Shown: positions 40,468 through 50,126 of the stretch, in pieces
How positions within the stretch are numbered: position 1 is the first letter of the stretch
How the letters are laid out: every line of letters starts with the position of its first letter
From: Flavobacteriaceae bacterium
GTDB taxonomy: Bacteria > Bacteroidota > Bacteroidia > Flavobacteriales > Flavobacteriaceae
Length of the DNA: 64,000 bases
Direction of reading: 5' to 3'
Assembly: GCA_947451475.1 (NCBI GenBank)
Contig: CANFZC010000004.1
Coordinates: forward strand, 1-64,000
The notes under the pieces: generated by a model
The model's input: only the letters and a program-made list of their open reading frames with translations
Database searches by the model: none
What the model was told of the DNA's origin: nothing
Translations under genes and position numbers: made by a program

Positions 40468-43011
40468 TTGAAAAATAGTATCACAAAAATATCATTATTT
40501 ATTCTAACTGGACTAATTATCTTTGGTTGTAACACTACAAAAAGAGTTCCCGACGGAAAAACCCTTTTAACCAAAAATGATATTTATGTAGATGGCAAAA
40601 AAGATAACAGTGAAGATATTTTTAATCAATTATATCAAAAACAAAACACCTCTATTTTAGGATATCATCTTCGCCTTAATCTCTTTAATTTAGCTAGACC
40701 AAAATCAGATTCTTTGTTCAAAGCAACTATGATTAAACATCCTAATCGCTACTACCGCAAAGCTAAATGGCTCTCAAAAAAGCAAGTAAAACGATTAGGA
40801 GAATCATTCCTCTACTCTGGAATTGATGATTTTTTAAAAAGAACAGGAGAAGCGCCCGTTATTTTAGATACTGCAAGTACACGTAAATCTTTAAGACGCT
40901 TAAAATCTTATTATTTCAACAAAGGCTTTTTTGACGTTTCTACCAAATATAAAATTGACAGCCTTGCATCCAAAAAAGTCAAATTAAAATATGACATTAT
41001 CAATGGCAAACCTTATGCAATTGACACTATTAATACGAATATCGCTAGTCACTCCTTAGATTCAATATACAAATTAAGAATATCAAATTCCTTAATCCAA
41101 AAAGGAGAGCAGTTTAACAAAAGTAAATTTGATGAAGAAAAAAATCGAATCACTGAAGATTTTAGAAATAACGGTGCGTTCCGTTTTCAACAAAATTATA
41201 TTACGTATAATCTAGACACCATTGTAAAAACGCACAAGGTAAATGTTGATTTATTAGTCGAAAATGAATCCATTCGAACAGAAGACAGTCTTAAATCAGC
41301 ACCTTTTGAATTATACAAGATTAGCAAAGTAAATATATTTACAGATCATAATCCAAGTAATCCTAATGCTAAAATAACTGACAGTATTGCATACAAAGAC
41401 TTCACTCTTTATGGTGTCAACAAAATCAAGTACCGCCCAAAAGCTATAACTGACGGTATATTTGTAACCAAAGGAAATTATTATGCTGATACTAAAAATG
41501 CTTTAACATCAAAATATTTGAGCAATCTTAAAGTATTTAATTACCCGTTAATTCAATACATAGAAGATAAATCACAAAAATATAGCTTGATTGCCAATAT
41601 TTATTTGCCTCCAAGAGATAAATACACCTATGGGATCTCCAATGACTTTTCGCATTCTAATATTCAAGATTTCGGGATTACAGGCAATACATTTCTGGGC
41701 ATTCGTAATGTATTTAACGGGGCCGAAACTTTTGACCTTGGCTTCCGAGGAAATATTGGTTCCTCTAAAGATTTAGCCAATCCTCGCAACAATTTTTTCA
41801 ACATTTCAGAAATTGGTGTTGATGCTAACCTGAATTTCCCAAGATTATTTCTTCCTTTTAAGACAGACAAAATCATTCCTAAAACAATGATTCCATTCTC
41901 AAAATTAAGCGTGGGGTATTCAAAACAAACTAATATCGGATTAGACAAACAGAACTTTACTAGTTCGCTCACCTACAATTGGACTCCAAAGAAAAACACC
42001 AATTTCAAATTTGAATTATTCAACATTCAATTTGTCAAAAACTTAAATCCTGGGAATTATTTCAACATCTATAAATCATCCTATAACACCCTAAATAGTA
42101 TTGCCCAAAACTATACCATTAATCCAAATTATTTAGACAACAATAATCTGATCATTGGAACTGGAACCACTGGATTTACCATCGATGCTCTTACTAATGG
42201 CAATAATCTAGCCTTATCCTCTAGTGATTTAAAATCTGTTTTGAGTATTGCTGAAAGACAAGTACGCCTCACCGAAAACAACTTGATATTTGCCTCCAGT
42301 ATCGTCTACTCCAAAACTTCGCAAAAAGACCTTTTTGACAATAATTTTTATGCATTTAAAACAAAACTTGAGTCAGCAGGAAATATGTTGTCGCTCTTTG
42401 CCAGAGCTGCCAAGCAATTAAAAAATCAAAATGGAGCCAACACTATATTCGATGTCGAATTTTCTCAATACATCAAAACAGAATTTGAATTCATAAAACA
42501 CTGGGATTTGCGTCGCAAAAAAGTATTGGCATCCCGTGCATTTTTTGGAATAGCAGTTCCTTATGGCAATTCAAACAGTATTCCCTTTTCCCGAAGTTAC
42601 TTTGCTGGGGGATCAAACGACAATAGAGCATGGCAATCCTACAGTTTAGGACCAGGTGGAAGCAGCAGCATCCTAGATTTCAACGAGGCTAATATGAAGA
42701 TAATGATGAGTACGGAATTGCGCTTCAACATCTTCCAAAAATTAAACGGCGCTCTTTTTATAGATGCTGGCAACATTTGGAATGTACTAGACAATACTAC
42801 TTTTGAACCTTCAATTTTTAGTAATATCAAATCGTTAGAAAATATAGCAGTTGGTTCTGGTTACGGATTCCGATATGACTTTAATTTCTTTATTCTTAGA
42901 TTCGATATGGGATTCAAAACTTACAACCCCGCTAGAACTGAAGATAAATGGTTCAAAGAAATGCGCTTTAATAAATCAGTTCTAAATATTGGCATAAATT
43001 ACCCTTTCTAA
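40468..43011 (+). CDS. BamA/TamA-family outer-membrane assembly protein, lipoprotein
   Basis: 847 residues, starting at TTG 40468 (no in-frame ATG yields the signal peptide). The N-terminus ends in the lipobox LIIFGC (Cys21), then TTKRVPDGKTLLTKNDIYVDG. POTRA-like segments occupy about residues 25-360 (RKSLRRLKSYYFNKGFFDVS). The C-terminal half is a 16-strand-type D15 barrel with SYFAGGSNDNRAWQSYSLGP, matching the conserved G-x-x-x-x-R-G-like loop region, and it ends NIGINYPF with the terminal Phe of outer-membrane barrels. It probably assists insertion or translocation of other barrel proteins. A lipid-anchored TamA-like protein is usual in Bacteroidota. Confidence 0.82.
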   Translation: MKNSITKISLFILTGLIIFGCNTTKRVPDGKTLLTKNDIYVDGKKDNSEDIFNQLYQKQNTSILGYHLRLNLFNLARPKSDSLFKATMIKHPNRYYRKAKWLSKKQVKRLGESFLYSGIDDFLKRTGEAPVILDTASTRKSLRRLKSYYFNKGFFDVSTKYKIDSLASKKVKLKYDIINGKPYAIDTINTNIASHSLDSIYKLRISNSLIQKGEQFNKSKFDEEKNRITEDFRNNGAFRFQQNYITYNLDTIVKTHKVNVDLLVENESIRTEDSLKSAPFELYKISKVNIFTDHNPSNPNAKITDSIAYKDFTLYGVNKIKYRPKAITDGIFVTKGNYYADTKNALTSKYLSNLKVFNYPLIQYIEDKSQKYSLIANIYLPPRDKYTYGISNDFSHSNIQDFGITGNTFLGIRNVFNGAETFDLGFRGNIGSSKDLANPRNNFFNISEIGVDANLNFPRLFLPFKTDKIIPKTMIPFSKLSVGYSKQTNIGLDKQNFTSSLTYNWTPKKNTNFKFELFNIQFVKNLNPGNYFNIYKSSYNTLNSIAQNYTINPNYLDNNNLIIGTGTTGFTIDALTNGNNLALSSSDLKSVLSIAERQVRLTENNLIFASSIVYSKTSQKDLFDNNFYAFKTKLESAGNMLSLFARAAKQLKNQNGANTIFDVEFSQYIKTEFEFIKHWDLRRKKVLASRAFFGIAVPYGNSNSIPFSRSYFAGGSNDNRAWQSYSLGPGGSSSILDFNEANMKIMMSTELRFNIFQKLNGALFIDAGNIWNVLDNTTFEPSIFSNIKSLENIAVGSGYGFRYDFNFFILRFDMGFKTYNPARTEDKWFKEMRFNKSVLNIGINYPF

Positions 43012-43024
43012 AATCAGAAATTAT

Positions 43025-43032
43025 TATTTTTG
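43025..43032 (+). promoter_or_regulatory. fbaA promoter, -7 element
   Basis: TATTTTTG, an exact TAnnTTTG match 30 bases before the fbaA ATG; the -33 box is weak. Confidence 0.5.
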
Positions 43033-43061
43033 TACCCTTAACTTAAAAACAACACATTACA

Positions 43062-44129
43062 ATGGCTCACAATATAAAACCAGGAGTAGCGACAGGAGAT
43101 GAAGTTCAAGCAATTTTTAGCTATGCTAAAGAAAAAGGATTTGCGCTTCCAGCCGTAAATGTTATCGGCTCAAGTACTATCAACGGTGTTTTAGAAACTG
43201 CGGCAAAACTAAATGCCCCTGTTATCATCCAATTTTCAAATGGTGGATCGGCTTACAATGCGGGAAAAGGACTCTCGAATGCCGGAGAAAAGGCAGCTAT
43301 TGCCGGAGGTGTAGCAGGTGCTAAACACATACATACTCTAGCAGAAGCATATGGAGCTACTGTTATTTTACACACTGACCATTGTGCAAAAAAACTATTA
43401 CCTTGGATTGACGGTTTGCTAGATGCTTCCGAAAAACATTTTGCCGAAACTGGCAAACCCCTTTTCTCTTCTCACATGATTGATTTATCAGAAGAGCCTA
43501 TTACAGAAAATATTGAAATCTGTAAAACCTATCTAGCTCGTATGAGTAAAATGGGAATGACTTTAGAAATCGAACTCGGCATTACCGGTGGCGAAGAAGA
43601 TGGGGTTGATAACTCCGATGTTGACAGTTCTAAATTATACACTCAGCCATCTGAAGTGGCTTATGCCTACGAAGAATTAGCAAAAGTTTCTCCAAGATTT
43701 ACCATAGCGGCTTCTTTTGGAAATGTCCATGGAGTATACAAACCAGGAAATGTAAAACTAACTCCAAAGATTTTGAAAAATTCACAAGAATATGTTCAAA
43801 ATAAATTCAATACAGGTCCTAATCCAGTAGATTTTGTTTTCCATGGAGGATCTGGTTCAACATTAGAAGAAATTAGAGAAGCTATTTCTTACGGTGTTAT
43901 CAAAATGAATATCGATACTGATTTACAATTTGCATATACTGAAGGAATTCGCGACTATATGGTAAACAATATTGAGTACCTTAAAACACAAATAGGAAAT
44001 CCAGAAGGTGCAGATGCACCCAATAAAAAACACTATGATCCAAGAAAATGGATTAGAGAAGGCGAACTTACATTCAACAAAAGATTAGAACAAGCTTTTG
44101 CCGACTTAAACAATGTAAATACATTATAA
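43062..44129 (+). CDS. fbaA: Fructose-bisphosphate aldolase, class II
   Basis: 355 residues. A zinc-dependent aldolase of glycolysis/gluconeogenesis. Zinc ligands and motifs: HTDHCAKKLLPW (first His and Asp), ELGITGGEEDGVDNSD, NVHGVYKPG (His), and VFHGGSGSTLEEI (His), with MNIDTDLQFA after it. It belongs to the type A subclass of E. coli FbaA-like enzymes. It stands as a single gene with its own promoter. Confidence 0.96.
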   Translation: MAHNIKPGVATGDEVQAIFSYAKEKGFALPAVNVIGSSTINGVLETAAKLNAPVIIQFSNGGSAYNAGKGLSNAGEKAAIAGGVAGAKHIHTLAEAYGATVILHTDHCAKKLLPWIDGLLDASEKHFAETGKPLFSSHMIDLSEEPITENIEICKTYLARMSKMGMTLEIELGITGGEEDGVDNSDVDSSKLYTQPSEVAYAYEELAKVSPRFTIAASFGNVHGVYKPGNVKLTPKILKNSQEYVQNKFNTGPNPVDFVFHGGSGSTLEEIREAISYGVIKMNIDTDLQFAYTEGIRDYMVNNIEYLKTQIGNPEGADAPNKKHYDPRKWIREGELTFNKRLEQAFADLNNVNTL

Positions 44130-44165
44130 ATTTCAAATTAAGACTTATGAAGCAAGGCATTGCTT

Positions 44166-44193
44166 AATTCATAATTCTTAATTCAAAATTCAC
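44166..44193. repeat. Heptanucleotide repeat upstream of accD
   Basis: Four 7-mers in tandem: AATTCAT, AATTCTT, AATTCAA, AATTCAC. It lies 8 bases before the accD ATG. The unit differs from the AAAGTCG repeat in the metH region. Confidence 0.7.
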
Positions 44194-44201
44194 TATTAAT
44201 T

Positions 44202-45056
44202 ATGGCTTGGTTTAAAAGAACAGAAAAAGGGATTACCACCGCAACAGAAGACAAAAAAGATGTTCCTAAAGGACTTTGGTACAAATCACCTACAGGGAAA
44301 ATCATTGACCAAGATGAATTGGCTAGAAATCTATGGGTAAGTCCTGAAGATGATTTCCACGTTAGAATTGGCAGTAAAGAGTACTTCGAAATCTTGTTTG
44401 ACAACAACGAATTCAAAGAGTTAGACGCCAAAATGACTTCCAAAGACCCTTTACATTTTGTAGATACTAAAAAATACGAAGACCGTTTAAAAGAAGCTAT
44501 TGACAAAACAGGTCTAAAAGACGCCGTACGAACTGGTGTTGGTAAATCAAAAGGGAAAGATTTAGTAGTGTGCTGCATGGATTTTGCATTCATCGGAGGT
44601 TCAATGGGTGCCGTGGTAGGAGAGAAAATTGCTCGCGGAATCGATTATTCCATCAAAAACAGAATCCCTTTTGTCATGATTTCAAAAAGTGGTGGTGCTC
44701 GAATGATGGAAGCAGCGTATTCGTTAATGCAATTAGCCAAAACTTCCGCAAAATTAGCCCAATTAGCCGAAGCTAAAATCCCTTATATTTCATTATGTAC
44801 AGACCCTACAACAGGAGGAACTACGGCTTCCTATGCAATGCTTGGCGATATCAACATCTCTGAGCCTGGAGCACTAATAGGCTTTGCTGGCCCAAGAGTA
44901 GTGCGTGACACTACCGGGAAAGATCTACCAGAAGGATTCCAAACCGCAGAGTTTGTACTGGATCATGGATTTCTTGACTTCATTACCCCTCGTAAAGAAT
45001 TAAAAGAAAAAATAAACTTGTATATAGACTTAATTTTAAATCAAGACGTACGCTAA
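44202..45056 (+). CDS. accD: Acetyl-CoA carboxylase carboxyltransferase, beta subunit (no zinc ligands)
   Basis: 284 residues. With AccA it transfers CO2 from carboxybiotin to acetyl-CoA in fatty-acid synthesis. The crotonase-like core is intact: [60 protein letters not shown] and [11 protein letters not shown]. The N-terminal region that is a four-Cys zinc ribbon in E. coli is present in length but has Ser29, Gly32, Ser47 and Asp50 at the ligand positions, so zinc cannot bind there. AccA is not in the window. It is followed by a strong terminator. Confidence 0.93.
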   Translation: MAWFKRTEKGITTATEDKKDVPKGLWYKSPTGKIIDQDELARNLWVSPEDDFHVRIGSKEYFEILFDNNEFKELDAKMTSKDPLHFVDTKKYEDRLKEAIDKTGLKDAVRTGVGKSKGKDLVVCCMDFAFIGGSMGAVVGEKIARGIDYSIKNRIPFVMISKSGGARMMEAAYSLMQLAKTSAKLAQLAEAKIPYISLCTDPTTGGTTASYAMLGDINISEPGALIGFAGPRVVRDTTGKDLPEGFQTAEFVLDHGFLDFITPRKELKEKINLYIDLILNQDVR

Positions 45057-45076
45057 GCTTAATTACAAAAATTAAT

Positions 45077-45122
45077 AAAAACGAAAAGACACTAAGCGTA
45101 TACTTAGTGTCTTTTCGTTTTT
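45077..45122. terminator. 20-bp bidirectional terminator, accD / permease
   Basis: Perfect stem 45077-45096 with 45103-45122, loop CGTATA, flanked by A and T runs, between convergent genes. Confidence 0.92.
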
Positions 45123-45141
45123 ACTATATTCTCTATTAAAA

Positions 45142-46398
45142 TTATATCCCGCTTCGAATTGCTTCTACTGGATCTAACTTCGATGCAGAAATAGCAGGCA
45201 GTATACCCGAAATTAACCCCACCACTACTGATAATCCCGTGCCGATAAGCACATTGGCCATACTTAATACAAATTCAAAGTCTAGTGCTTTTGACAATAC
45301 TATGGCCAGCAACCAAACGATCATCAAACCTATAGCACCACCTATCAAACAAAGAATAATGGCTTCAAATAAGAATTGAAACAAGATGAACTTATTTTTA
45401 GCCCCCAAGGATTTTTGAATTCCAATGAGATTTGTCCGCTCTTTAACCGAAACAAACATGATATTAGCAATACCAAATCCTCCTACCAAAAAAGAAAAAA
45501 AGCTAATCATAATGCCACCCTTACGAACATTACCTAATATCCCATCAATAAAATCAGTCAAACCAGAAAGCACATTAACAAAAAAGTTGTCGATATCCCC
45601 TTGTTTTACCCCTCTTAGGTTGCGCAGCTTTTGTGAAATATCACCTTTAAGGGCTGCCATATCAATCCCCTTTTCAGGTTTAATAACTATTACCGGCAAA
45701 ACTCTCGGATTATTATCACCATAAATGCGACGTAAATAAGCCGAAGGAAAAAAAGCAGACGTATCATCGCCGCCGCCTATGTCAATTCCCGAGTTACCTT
45801 TCTTTTTGGTGACACCAATCACCGTGAACCGTTGACCATACATACGAACTGTTTTTCCGACAGGCTCCATTTCTCCAAAAAGATTTTTAGCAATATCATT
45901 CCCTAATACAACTACCTGCCTCCCCGAATTAGATTCTGCTTCGTTAAAAAAACGCCCTTCCGAAAACTCCATGCGCTGAATGTCAACAAATTCTGAGGTT
46001 ACCGCCACCATATTCACATTATCTGCCGTATTGGAGTCAAAAGTTATATTCTGACTAGAGGCAAAATATTGAAAACATGAATTCTCAACATGATCTATAG
46101 AACCTTTCAAATTTTGATATTCCTCATAAGTAACATTAGGAAACTGTTCTCTCTTCCACCTAGGCACCTCAGTCGGACCAAAAGATTGACTAGTTAGATA
46201 AATAGTATTTTTATCTAGCGTACTTAAATTCTTTTGAATTTTTTGATCCAATGAATCTACTGCAGCCAAGACCGCAATAATAGAAAAGATGCCAATAGTT
46301 ACACCCAACAGTGAAAGCATTGTACGTAGTTTGTTATTGCGCAAAGCGTTCATAGCAAAAGCAAAACTTTCTTTCAGCAGTCGGAAATATAAAATCAT
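45142..46398 (-). CDS. ABC transporter permease, MacB/FtsX type
   Basis: 418 residues. Four membrane helices: one N-terminal (residues about 27-47, MLSLLGVTIGIFSIIAVLAAVD), a large periplasmic MacB-core domain (about 48-285), then three C-terminal helices (GGIMISFFSFLVGGFGIANIMF, FLFEAIILCLIGGAIGLMIV, NVLIGTGLSVVVGLISGILP). The FtsX motif SVKERTNLIGIQKSLGA lies between helices 2 and 3. It is probably the permease of a macrolide/lipoprotein-type mechanotransmission exporter; the ATPase is not adjacent, so the substrate is unknown. Confidence 0.88.
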   Translation of the reverse strand: MILYFRLLKESFAFAMNALRNNKLRTMLSLLGVTIGIFSIIAVLAAVDSLDQKIQKNLSTLDKNTIYLTSQSFGPTEVPRWKREQFPNVTYEEYQNLKGSIDHVENSCFQYFASSQNITFDSNTADNVNMVAVTSEFVDIQRMEFSEGRFFNEAESNSGRQVVVLGNDIAKNLFGEMEPVGKTVRMYGQRFTVIGVTKKKGNSGIDIGGGDDTSAFFPSAYLRRIYGDNNPRVLPVIVIKPEKGIDMAALKGDISQKLRNLRGVKQGDIDNFFVNVLSGLTDFIDGILGNVRKGGIMISFFSFLVGGFGIANIMFVSVKERTNLIGIQKSLGAKNKFILFQFLFEAIILCLIGGAIGLMIVWLLAIVLSKALDFEFVLSMANVLIGTGLSVVVGLISGILPAISASKLDPVEAIRSGI

Positions 46399-46507
46399 TG
46401 TAAATCTTTTTTATAGTGGTAAATTTCCGTAAAATTAATGGAAATCACTAGTGTTTTATGGTTAGACTTATTGGTGTCAAAAAATAAAATAATGTTACAT
46501 TCTTAGC

Positions 46508-46538
46508 TTGAATTTTGCACACAAAAAAACTACTTTTG
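46508..46538 (+). promoter_or_regulatory. purH promoter
   Basis: TTG (46508-46510), a 20-base spacer and a perfect -7 TACTTTTG (46531-46538), 45 bases before ATG 46584. Confidence 0.7.
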
Positions 46539-46583
46539 TCCCCTTAAAACTATCTGTCTTTAAAAAGGCAAAACTCACACAAC

Positions 46584-48110
46584 ATGACTACTACAAAATC
46601 AATCCAATCGGCACTAATTTCAGTCTTTTCAAAAGACGGCCTAGAACCTATTGTTCGCAAACTACACGAGCAAAATGTTACTCTATACTCTACTGGAGGA
46701 ACAGAAGAATTTATAAAAAATTTAGGAATCCCAGTTGTCCCAGTAGAAGAGGTTACCTCTTACCCATCAATTCTTGGCGGACGAGTAAAAACATTACATC
46801 CCAAGATTTTCGGTGGCATTCTTAACCGTCAAGATAACGATTCTGATGCCGCACAAATGGTAGAATTTAACATTCCACAACTTGACCTGGTAATTGTTGA
46901 CTTATATCCTTTTGAAAAAACTGTAGCCTCGGGAGCTAGTGAAGCCGATATCATTGAAAAAATTGATATTGGTGGCATTTCTCTAATTCGTGCCGCAGCA
47001 AAAAACTTCAAAGACACTGTTATTGTAGCTTCTGTTAACGAATACGCCACACTTTTAGAATTAATCTCTAAGCAAAATGGTGTGACCACTATAGAACAAA
47101 GAAGACTTTTAGCAACGAAAGCGTTTCATGTTTCCTCCCACTATGACACCGCGATTTTTAATTATTTCAATACCGAAGAAACCTATTTCAAAACCAGTAT
47201 TGAGAATGGTCAAATATTACGCTATGGAGAAAATCCTCATCAAAAAGGCTTTTTCTTCGGAGAATTCGACAGCATGTTTACCAAACTTCACGGTAAAGAG
47301 CTATCCTACAACAACCTTTTAGACGTAGATGCTGCCGTGAATTTAATTTTAGAATTTAAACAAAACGACCCTACTTTCGCTATACTCAAACACAACAATG
47401 CATGTGGTCTAGCAACTAGAACCAACATGAAAGAAGCCTATTTGGCGGCTCTAGCAGGCGACCCTACCTCAGCTTTTGGAGGTGTTTTAATCGCTAATGG
47501 CAAAATAGATGCAGCTACTGCAACTGAAATAAACAGTCTGTTCTGTGAAGTAGTTATTGCCCCAAGTTATGACGAGGAAGCAATCGCTATTTTGTCGGAA
47601 AAGAAAAACAGAATCATTTTAGTCCAACATGAGGTGGCGTTACCTAACAGCCAAGTAAGAACTTGTTTAAACGGACTTTTAGTACAAGATCGCAACAACG
47701 CTACTGATAAAAAAGAAGATTTGAAGGTAGTCACTACTGCTGCACCTTCAACTTCTGAAATAGATGATTTACTATTTGCATCAAAAATTTGTAAAAATAC
47801 CAAATCAAACACCATTGTTTTTGCAAAAAACAGTACATTAGTAGCATCAGGAACCGGGCAGACCTCTAGAGTAGACGCATTAAAACAAGCCATCGAAAAA
47901 GCAAACGCTTTTGGCTTTGATTTAAAGGGAGCAGTGATGGCCAGCGATGCTTTCTTTCCGTTTCCCGATTGTGTAGAAATCGCTCATAATGCAGGAATTA
48001 CGGCTGTTATTCAGCCAGGAGGCTCCATTAAAGACGAGCTAAGCATTAATTTTTGCAATGAAAATAAAGTTGCAATGGTATTTACAGGAACACGTCATTT
48101 TAAACATTAA
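46584..48110 (+). CDS. purH: Bifunctional AICAR formyltransferase / IMP cyclohydrolase
   Basis: 508 residues. It performs the last two steps of purine synthesis to IMP. The N-terminal MGS-like cyclohydrolase domain (about 1-190) has SALISVFSKDG, TLYSTGGTEEF, GRVKTLHPKIFGGIL and IDIGGISLIRAAAKN. The C-terminal transformylase domain has RYGENPHQKG, ILKHNNACGLA (with the catalytic Lys-His) and DAFFPFPDCVE. No purine riboswitch was noticed upstream. Confidence 0.95.
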   Translation: MTTTKSIQSALISVFSKDGLEPIVRKLHEQNVTLYSTGGTEEFIKNLGIPVVPVEEVTSYPSILGGRVKTLHPKIFGGILNRQDNDSDAAQMVEFNIPQLDLVIVDLYPFEKTVASGASEADIIEKIDIGGISLIRAAAKNFKDTVIVASVNEYATLLELISKQNGVTTIEQRRLLATKAFHVSSHYDTAIFNYFNTEETYFKTSIENGQILRYGENPHQKGFFFGEFDSMFTKLHGKELSYNNLLDVDAAVNLILEFKQNDPTFAILKHNNACGLATRTNMKEAYLAALAGDPTSAFGGVLIANGKIDAATATEINSLFCEVVIAPSYDEEAIAILSEKKNRIILVQHEVALPNSQVRTCLNGLLVQDRNNATDKKEDLKVVTTAAPSTSEIDDLLFASKICKNTKSNTIVFAKNSTLVASGTGQTSRVDALKQAIEKANAFGFDLKGAVMASDAFFPFPDCVEIAHNAGITAVIQPGGSIKDELSINFCNENKVAMVFTGTRHFKH

Positions 48111-48116
48111 TTTGTT

Positions 48117-48124
48117 TAACTTTG
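48117..48124 (+). promoter_or_regulatory. mreB operon promoter, -7 element
   Basis: TAACTTTG, an exact TAnnTTTG match lying 7 bases after the purH stop and 41 before the mreB ATG. The -33 box is weak, so readthrough from purH is not excluded. Confidence 0.5.
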
Positions 48125-48165
48125 TCCGTTAATTTTTTATAAACATTTAAACCCTTAAAAAACTT

Positions 48166-49194
48166 ATGGGATTTTTTGATTTCATGACTGAGGATATAGC
48201 AATTGACCTTGGTACAGCAAACACTCTGATAATTCACAATGATAAAGTTGTAATTGATAGCCCCTCAATTGTTGCTCGTGACCGTATATCGGGTAAAATC
48301 ATCGCCGTTGGTAAAGAAGCCAATATGATGCAGGGTAAAACACATGAAAACATTAAGACCATTAGACCTTTGAAAGATGGGGTAATTGCAGACTTTGATG
48401 CCTCTGAAAAAATGATCAGTATGTTCATCAAAAGCATTCCTGCTTTAAAGAAAAAAATGTTTACTCCTGCACTTAGAATGGTGGTTTGTATACCCTCAGG
48501 GATTACCGAGGTAGAAATGCGTGCGGTAAAAGAATCATGCGAACGTGTAAATGGAAAAGAAGTATATCTTATCCACGAACCTATGGCAGCAGCTATCGGT
48601 ATTGGCATCGACATCATGCAACCAAAAGGAAATATGATTGTGGATATAGGTGGTGGTACTACCGAAATTGCAGTGATTGCTTTAGGAGGAATTGTTTGTG
48701 ATAAATCGGTTAAAATTGCCGGTGACGTTTTCACAAACGATATCGTTTATTACATGAGAACACAACACAATTTATTCGTAGGGGAAAGTACGGCAGAGAA
48801 AATCAAAATTACCATCGGTGCTGCTACAGATGATTTAGAAACACCACCAGACGATATGTCGGTGCAAGGTCGTGATTTATTGACCGGTAAACCTAAACAA
48901 GTTGAAGTGTCTTACAGAGAAATCGCCAAAGCCTTAGACAAATCAATCCAAAGAATCGAAGATGCGATCATGGAAACGTTGTCACAAACGCCACCAGAAT
49001 TAGCCGCTGATATTTACAACACTGGAATTTATCTTGCTGGTGGGGGTTCAATGCTAAGAGGTTTAGACAAACGTATTTCTCAAAAAACAGACTTACCAGT
49101 ATACATTGCCGAAGACCCATTAAGAGCCGTAGTACGAGGTACAGGAATGGCACTTAAAAACATTCCTAAATTCAGAAGCATACTTATAAAGTAA
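48166..49194 (+). CDS. mreB: Rod-shape actin homologue MreB
   Basis: 342 residues. Actin-fold ATPase that organises lateral wall synthesis. Motifs: DLGTANTLI (phosphate 1), VVCIPSGITEVEMRAVKESC, HEPMAAAIGIGI, MIVDIGGGTTEIAVIALGG (phosphate 2), and YLAGGGSMLRGLD (adenosine). Bacteroidota MreB often begins MGFFDFMTEDIAIDLGTA, as here. It is first in the mreB-mreC-mreD-mrdA-rodA operon. Confidence 0.96.
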   Translation: MGFFDFMTEDIAIDLGTANTLIIHNDKVVIDSPSIVARDRISGKIIAVGKEANMMQGKTHENIKTIRPLKDGVIADFDASEKMISMFIKSIPALKKKMFTPALRMVVCIPSGITEVEMRAVKESCERVNGKEVYLIHEPMAAAIGIGIDIMQPKGNMIVDIGGGTTEIAVIALGGIVCDKSVKIAGDVFTNDIVYYMRTQHNLFVGESTAEKIKITIGAATDDLETPPDDMSVQGRDLLTGKPKQVEVSYREIAKALDKSIQRIEDAIMETLSQTPPELAADIYNTGIYLAGGGSMLRGLDKRISQKTDLPVYIAEDPLRAVVRGTGMALKNIPKFRSILIK

Positions 49195-49298
49195 GGTCCA
49201 AATAAAAGAATTCACGATTCCGACCTAGCCTTTTAATACAATAGCCTTGGAATTTGAGTTTACAGATTTGATTATTTAAAAAATTTTAATTTTTTACG

Positions 49299-50126
49299 AT
49301 GCAGCAAATTTTTAATTTCATACTTAAAAACAGTAATCGCTTACTGTTTTTGCTGCTTTTAGTCATATCGCTTTCCCTTACGGTTCAATCCCACTCCTAC
49401 CACAAAAGCAAAGTCATAAGTTCTGCTAATTTCTTCACAGGTGGTATCTATGAAAAAATTAATAATGTAAATGAATATTTTGGTCTGAAAGAACAAAATG
49501 AAGAACTCGCATTAGAAAATGCCCGCTTAAAATCACTGCTTTTCAATGTAAAAGATACGGCCAAAGCGCCTGAAATCGATAGCATCAAAGGGGTTAAAAA
49601 AACTGACATCATTGTTTCCAAAGTCATCCACAACTCCTATAGTGTTTACGAAAATTTCTTAACCATTAATAAAGGGGCAACAGCAGGAATCAAACCAAAA
49701 ATGGGAGTCATCAATAGTGCCGGTATCGTAGGTATTATTGACAAGACTTCCAAAAATTATGCAACGGTTATTAGCATCTTAAATATTGAATCAAAAATCA
49801 ATGCCAAAATAAAGAAATCAAACCATTTTGGTTCCCTAGTATGGAACGGTAAAAGTACCGGATTTGTGCAGTTAATAGACGTCCCAAGATTGGCTGGCGT
49901 ACGCAAAGGAGACACCATAGTAACGGGTGGAGAATCTATTATCTTTCCAGAAAATATTGGTATCGGAACCATCGATAAAGTTTATATAGACGATGTTACC
50001 CACTACTATACTTTAGACATCAAATTGTTTAATGACATGACCAATCTAGGCCATGTATACATCATCAAAAGTAAAGATGCAGAAGAGATTACCAAACTAG
50101 AAAATCAAAACAAAAAAGATGAATAG
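49299..50126 (+). CDS. mreC: Rod-shape-determining protein MreC
   Basis: 275 residues. Inner-membrane protein with one N-terminal helix (SNRLLFLLLLVISLSLTVQS), a coiled coil (about 55-80, LKEQNEELALENARLKSLLF), and a double beta-barrel periplasmic domain (NSYSVYENFLTINKGATAGI, KMGVINSAGIVGIID, GDTIVTGGESIIFPENIGIG). It links MreB to PBP2/RodA. The stop overlaps mreD by eight bases, which indicates tight coupling. 104 bases separate it from mreB, with nothing recognisable in them. Confidence 0.93.
   Translation: MQQIFNFILKNSNRLLFLLLLVISLSLTVQSHSYHKSKVISSANFFTGGIYEKINNVNEYFGLKEQNEELALENARLKSLLFNVKDTAKAPEIDSIKGVKKTDIIVSKVIHNSYSVYENFLTINKGATAGIKPKMGVINSAGIVGIIDKTSKNYATVISILNIESKINAKIKKSNHFGSLVWNGKSTGFVQLIDVPRLAGVRKGDTIVTGGESIIFPENIGIGTIDKVYIDDVTHYYTLDIKLFNDMTNLGHVYIIKSKDAEEITKLENQNKKDE

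Noticed and set aside
44183-44593. 136-codon antisense frame over accD
   Set aside because: Shadow of accD with Ser/Phe/Leu-rich composition; no promoter or family pattern.
48234-48734. 166-codon antisense frame in mreB
   Set aside because: Antisense shadow of a highly conserved gene; Ile/Ser/Pro-rich composition without motifs.
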